Source of the DNA: Poecilobothrus nobilitatus
Taxonomy: Eukaryota > Arthropoda > Insecta > Diptera > Dolichopodidae
Length of the DNA: 64,000 nucleotides
Assembly (NCBI GenBank): GCA_947095535.1
Contig: OX352774.1
Coordinates: forward strand, 263,349,843-263,413,842
Direction: 5' to 3'
Shown: positions 63,101 to 64,000 of the stretch, one piece after another
Layout of the letters: each line of letters starts with the position of its first letter
Numbering within the stretch: the stretch's first letter is position 1
Translations under genes and position numbers: made by a program
The notes under the pieces: model-generated
Told to the model about the DNA's origin: nothing
What the model saw: only the letters and a program-made list of their open reading frames with translations
Database searches by the model: none

Positions 63101-64000
63101 TTTTTACTGAAGAAGCAAAAATGATATCAAAATAAGCTTAAAATCAGGAAAAAACAACGGGAAATGGTAGAAAAATCGATTTAAAGATTCCGTATTTTCA
63201 AAATCCATTTTCAGGCGATATAAATTAGTTATGACTTTCGGATTTCGTTTTTATATTTAGAAATATTGTCCCCTACACAAAAACTATATTTTTTGGTCAA
63301 AATTCCTATTCTGAAGGAAAATATTCAGTTTTTACTGAAGAAGCAAAAATGATATCAAAATAAGCTTAATATCGTGAAAAAACAACGGGAAATGGTAGAA
63401 AAATCGATTTAAAGATTCGGTATTTTCAAAATCCATTTTCAGGCGATATAAATTAGTTATGACTTTCGGATTTCGTTTTTATATTTAGAAATATTGTCCC
63501 CTACACAAAAACTAAATTTTTTGGTCAAAATTCCTATTCTGAAGGAAAATATTCAGTTTTTACTGAAGAAGCAAAAATGATATCAAAATAAGCTTAATAT
63601 CGTGAAAAAACAACGAGAAATGGTAGAAAAATCGATTTAAAGATTCCGTATTTTCAAAATCCATTTTCAGGCGATATAAATTAGTTATGACTTTCGGATT
63701 TCGTTTTTATATTTAGAAATATTGTCCCCTACACAAAAACTATATTTTTTGGTCAAAATTCCTATTCTGAAGGAAAATATTCAGTTTTTACTGAAGAAGC
63801 AAAAATGATATCAAAATAAGCTTAAAATCAGGAAAAAACAACGGGAAATGGTAGAAAACTCGATTTAAAGATTCGGTATTTTCAAAGTCTATTTTCACGC
63901 GATATAAATTAGTTATGACTTTTGGATTTCGTTTTTATATTTAGAAATATCGTTCCCTACAGAAAAACTCTATTTTTTGGTCAAAATTCCTATTTTGAAG
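57101..64000 (+). repeat. Satellite array, about 228-bp monomer, continuing past the right edge
   Basis: Thirty complete monomers and one partial follow head to tail without interruption. Taking TTTAGAAATATnGT as the start, units begin at 57101, 57329, 57557, 57786, 58014, 58241, 58468, 58696, 58924, 59151, 59379 and then every 228 bp, with a single 229-bp unit at 62571. Landmarks of each unit are CCCTACACAAAAACT, TTTTTTGGTCAAAATTCC, TATTCAGTTTTTACTGAAG, AAAATGATATC, AAGCTTAA, CAACGGGAAATGG, ATCGATTTAAAGATTC, CAGGCGATATAAATTAG and GACTTTCGGATTTCG. The outermost units on the left are the most diverged. No unit codes for protein. Confidence 0.97.
59379..62460 (+). repeat. Higher-order repeat: 7-monomer (1596-bp) block in tandem
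   Basis: Variants recur at exactly 1596 bp: AACAACGAGAAATGG (59732 and 61328), GAAAACTCGATTTAAAG (59978 and 61574), CTACAGAAAAACTCT (60079 and 61675), ATATTTTGTGGTC (60321 and 61917), GGTTAATATTCC, and GGTTAAAATTCC with CTGGAGG. Seven successive monomers (59379-60974) match the next seven (60975-62570) in order, and identity breaks down in the second half of the last unit, after about 62460. Part of the same series (from 59151) restarts at 63028, an offset of 3877 bp or 17 monomers. Confidence 0.9.

Noticed and set aside
57101..64000. CENP-B-box-like motif in the satellite (ACGGGA within CAACGGGAAATGG)
   Set aside because: Only the ACGGGA core matches; the TTCG half is not at the right spacing. 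Flies are also not known to use the mammalian CENP-B box.
57101..64000. CRISPR-like array
   Set aside because: Units are full-length 228-bp tandem monomers without unique spacers, in eukaryotic DNA.

Overview
The window reads as non-coding DNA from a large, very AT-rich insect genome, most likely a fly (Diptera). Evidence for this: long poly-A/poly-T runs and TA/AAT microsatellites throughout; many dispersed elements carrying GTCC/GTCT/GTCA tetranucleotide runs, a hallmark (from memory) of dipteran mini-me / DINE-1-type repeats; a decayed non-LTR retrotransposon; and a large tandem satellite. Nothing looks bacterial. Nearly all open reading frames over 60 codons are low-complexity Lys/Asn/Ile/Phe/Tyr-rich chance frames.

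Layout. 0-10 kb: one convincing protein-coding exon on the minus strand (CDS 3107-3479, exon 3107-3536). It encodes an Asn-rich leader and then a hydrophobic signal-like segment, and ends at a strong GTAAGT donor in phase 1, so it is probably the first coding exon of a secreted or membrane protein whose remaining exons lie beyond the left edge. It sits among copies of repeat family A (545-1206, 7313-7735, 8683-9982). 10-27 kb: an extremely AT-rich, repeat-poor stretch with microsatellites, one candidate inverted-repeat element (18463-19256), a perfect 19-bp hairpin (23738-23782) and a small MITE (23906-24091). 27-57 kb: a graveyard of short non-autonomous elements of three families (A, B, C), including an A/B chimera at 45.5-46.5 kb, an inverted pair of B elements (48982-50062 and 54938-55322), two tRNA-like relics and a broken RNase H fragment of a non-LTR retrotransposon (53739-53935). 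57.1 kb to the right edge: an uninterrupted head-to-tail satellite of about 228-bp monomers (30 complete copies plus one partial) with nested higher-order structure, including a 1596-bp (7-monomer) near-identical duplication.

No gene network can be reconstructed, because only one exon is well supported. The most rewarding objects are the satellite with its mixed-length higher-order repeats, the structural plasticity of families A and B (internal tandem expansion, chimerism, inverted pairing) and the orphan 5' exon. All family, homology and exon statements come from reading by eye, and copy boundaries of dispersed repeats are good to roughly 10-30 bp.
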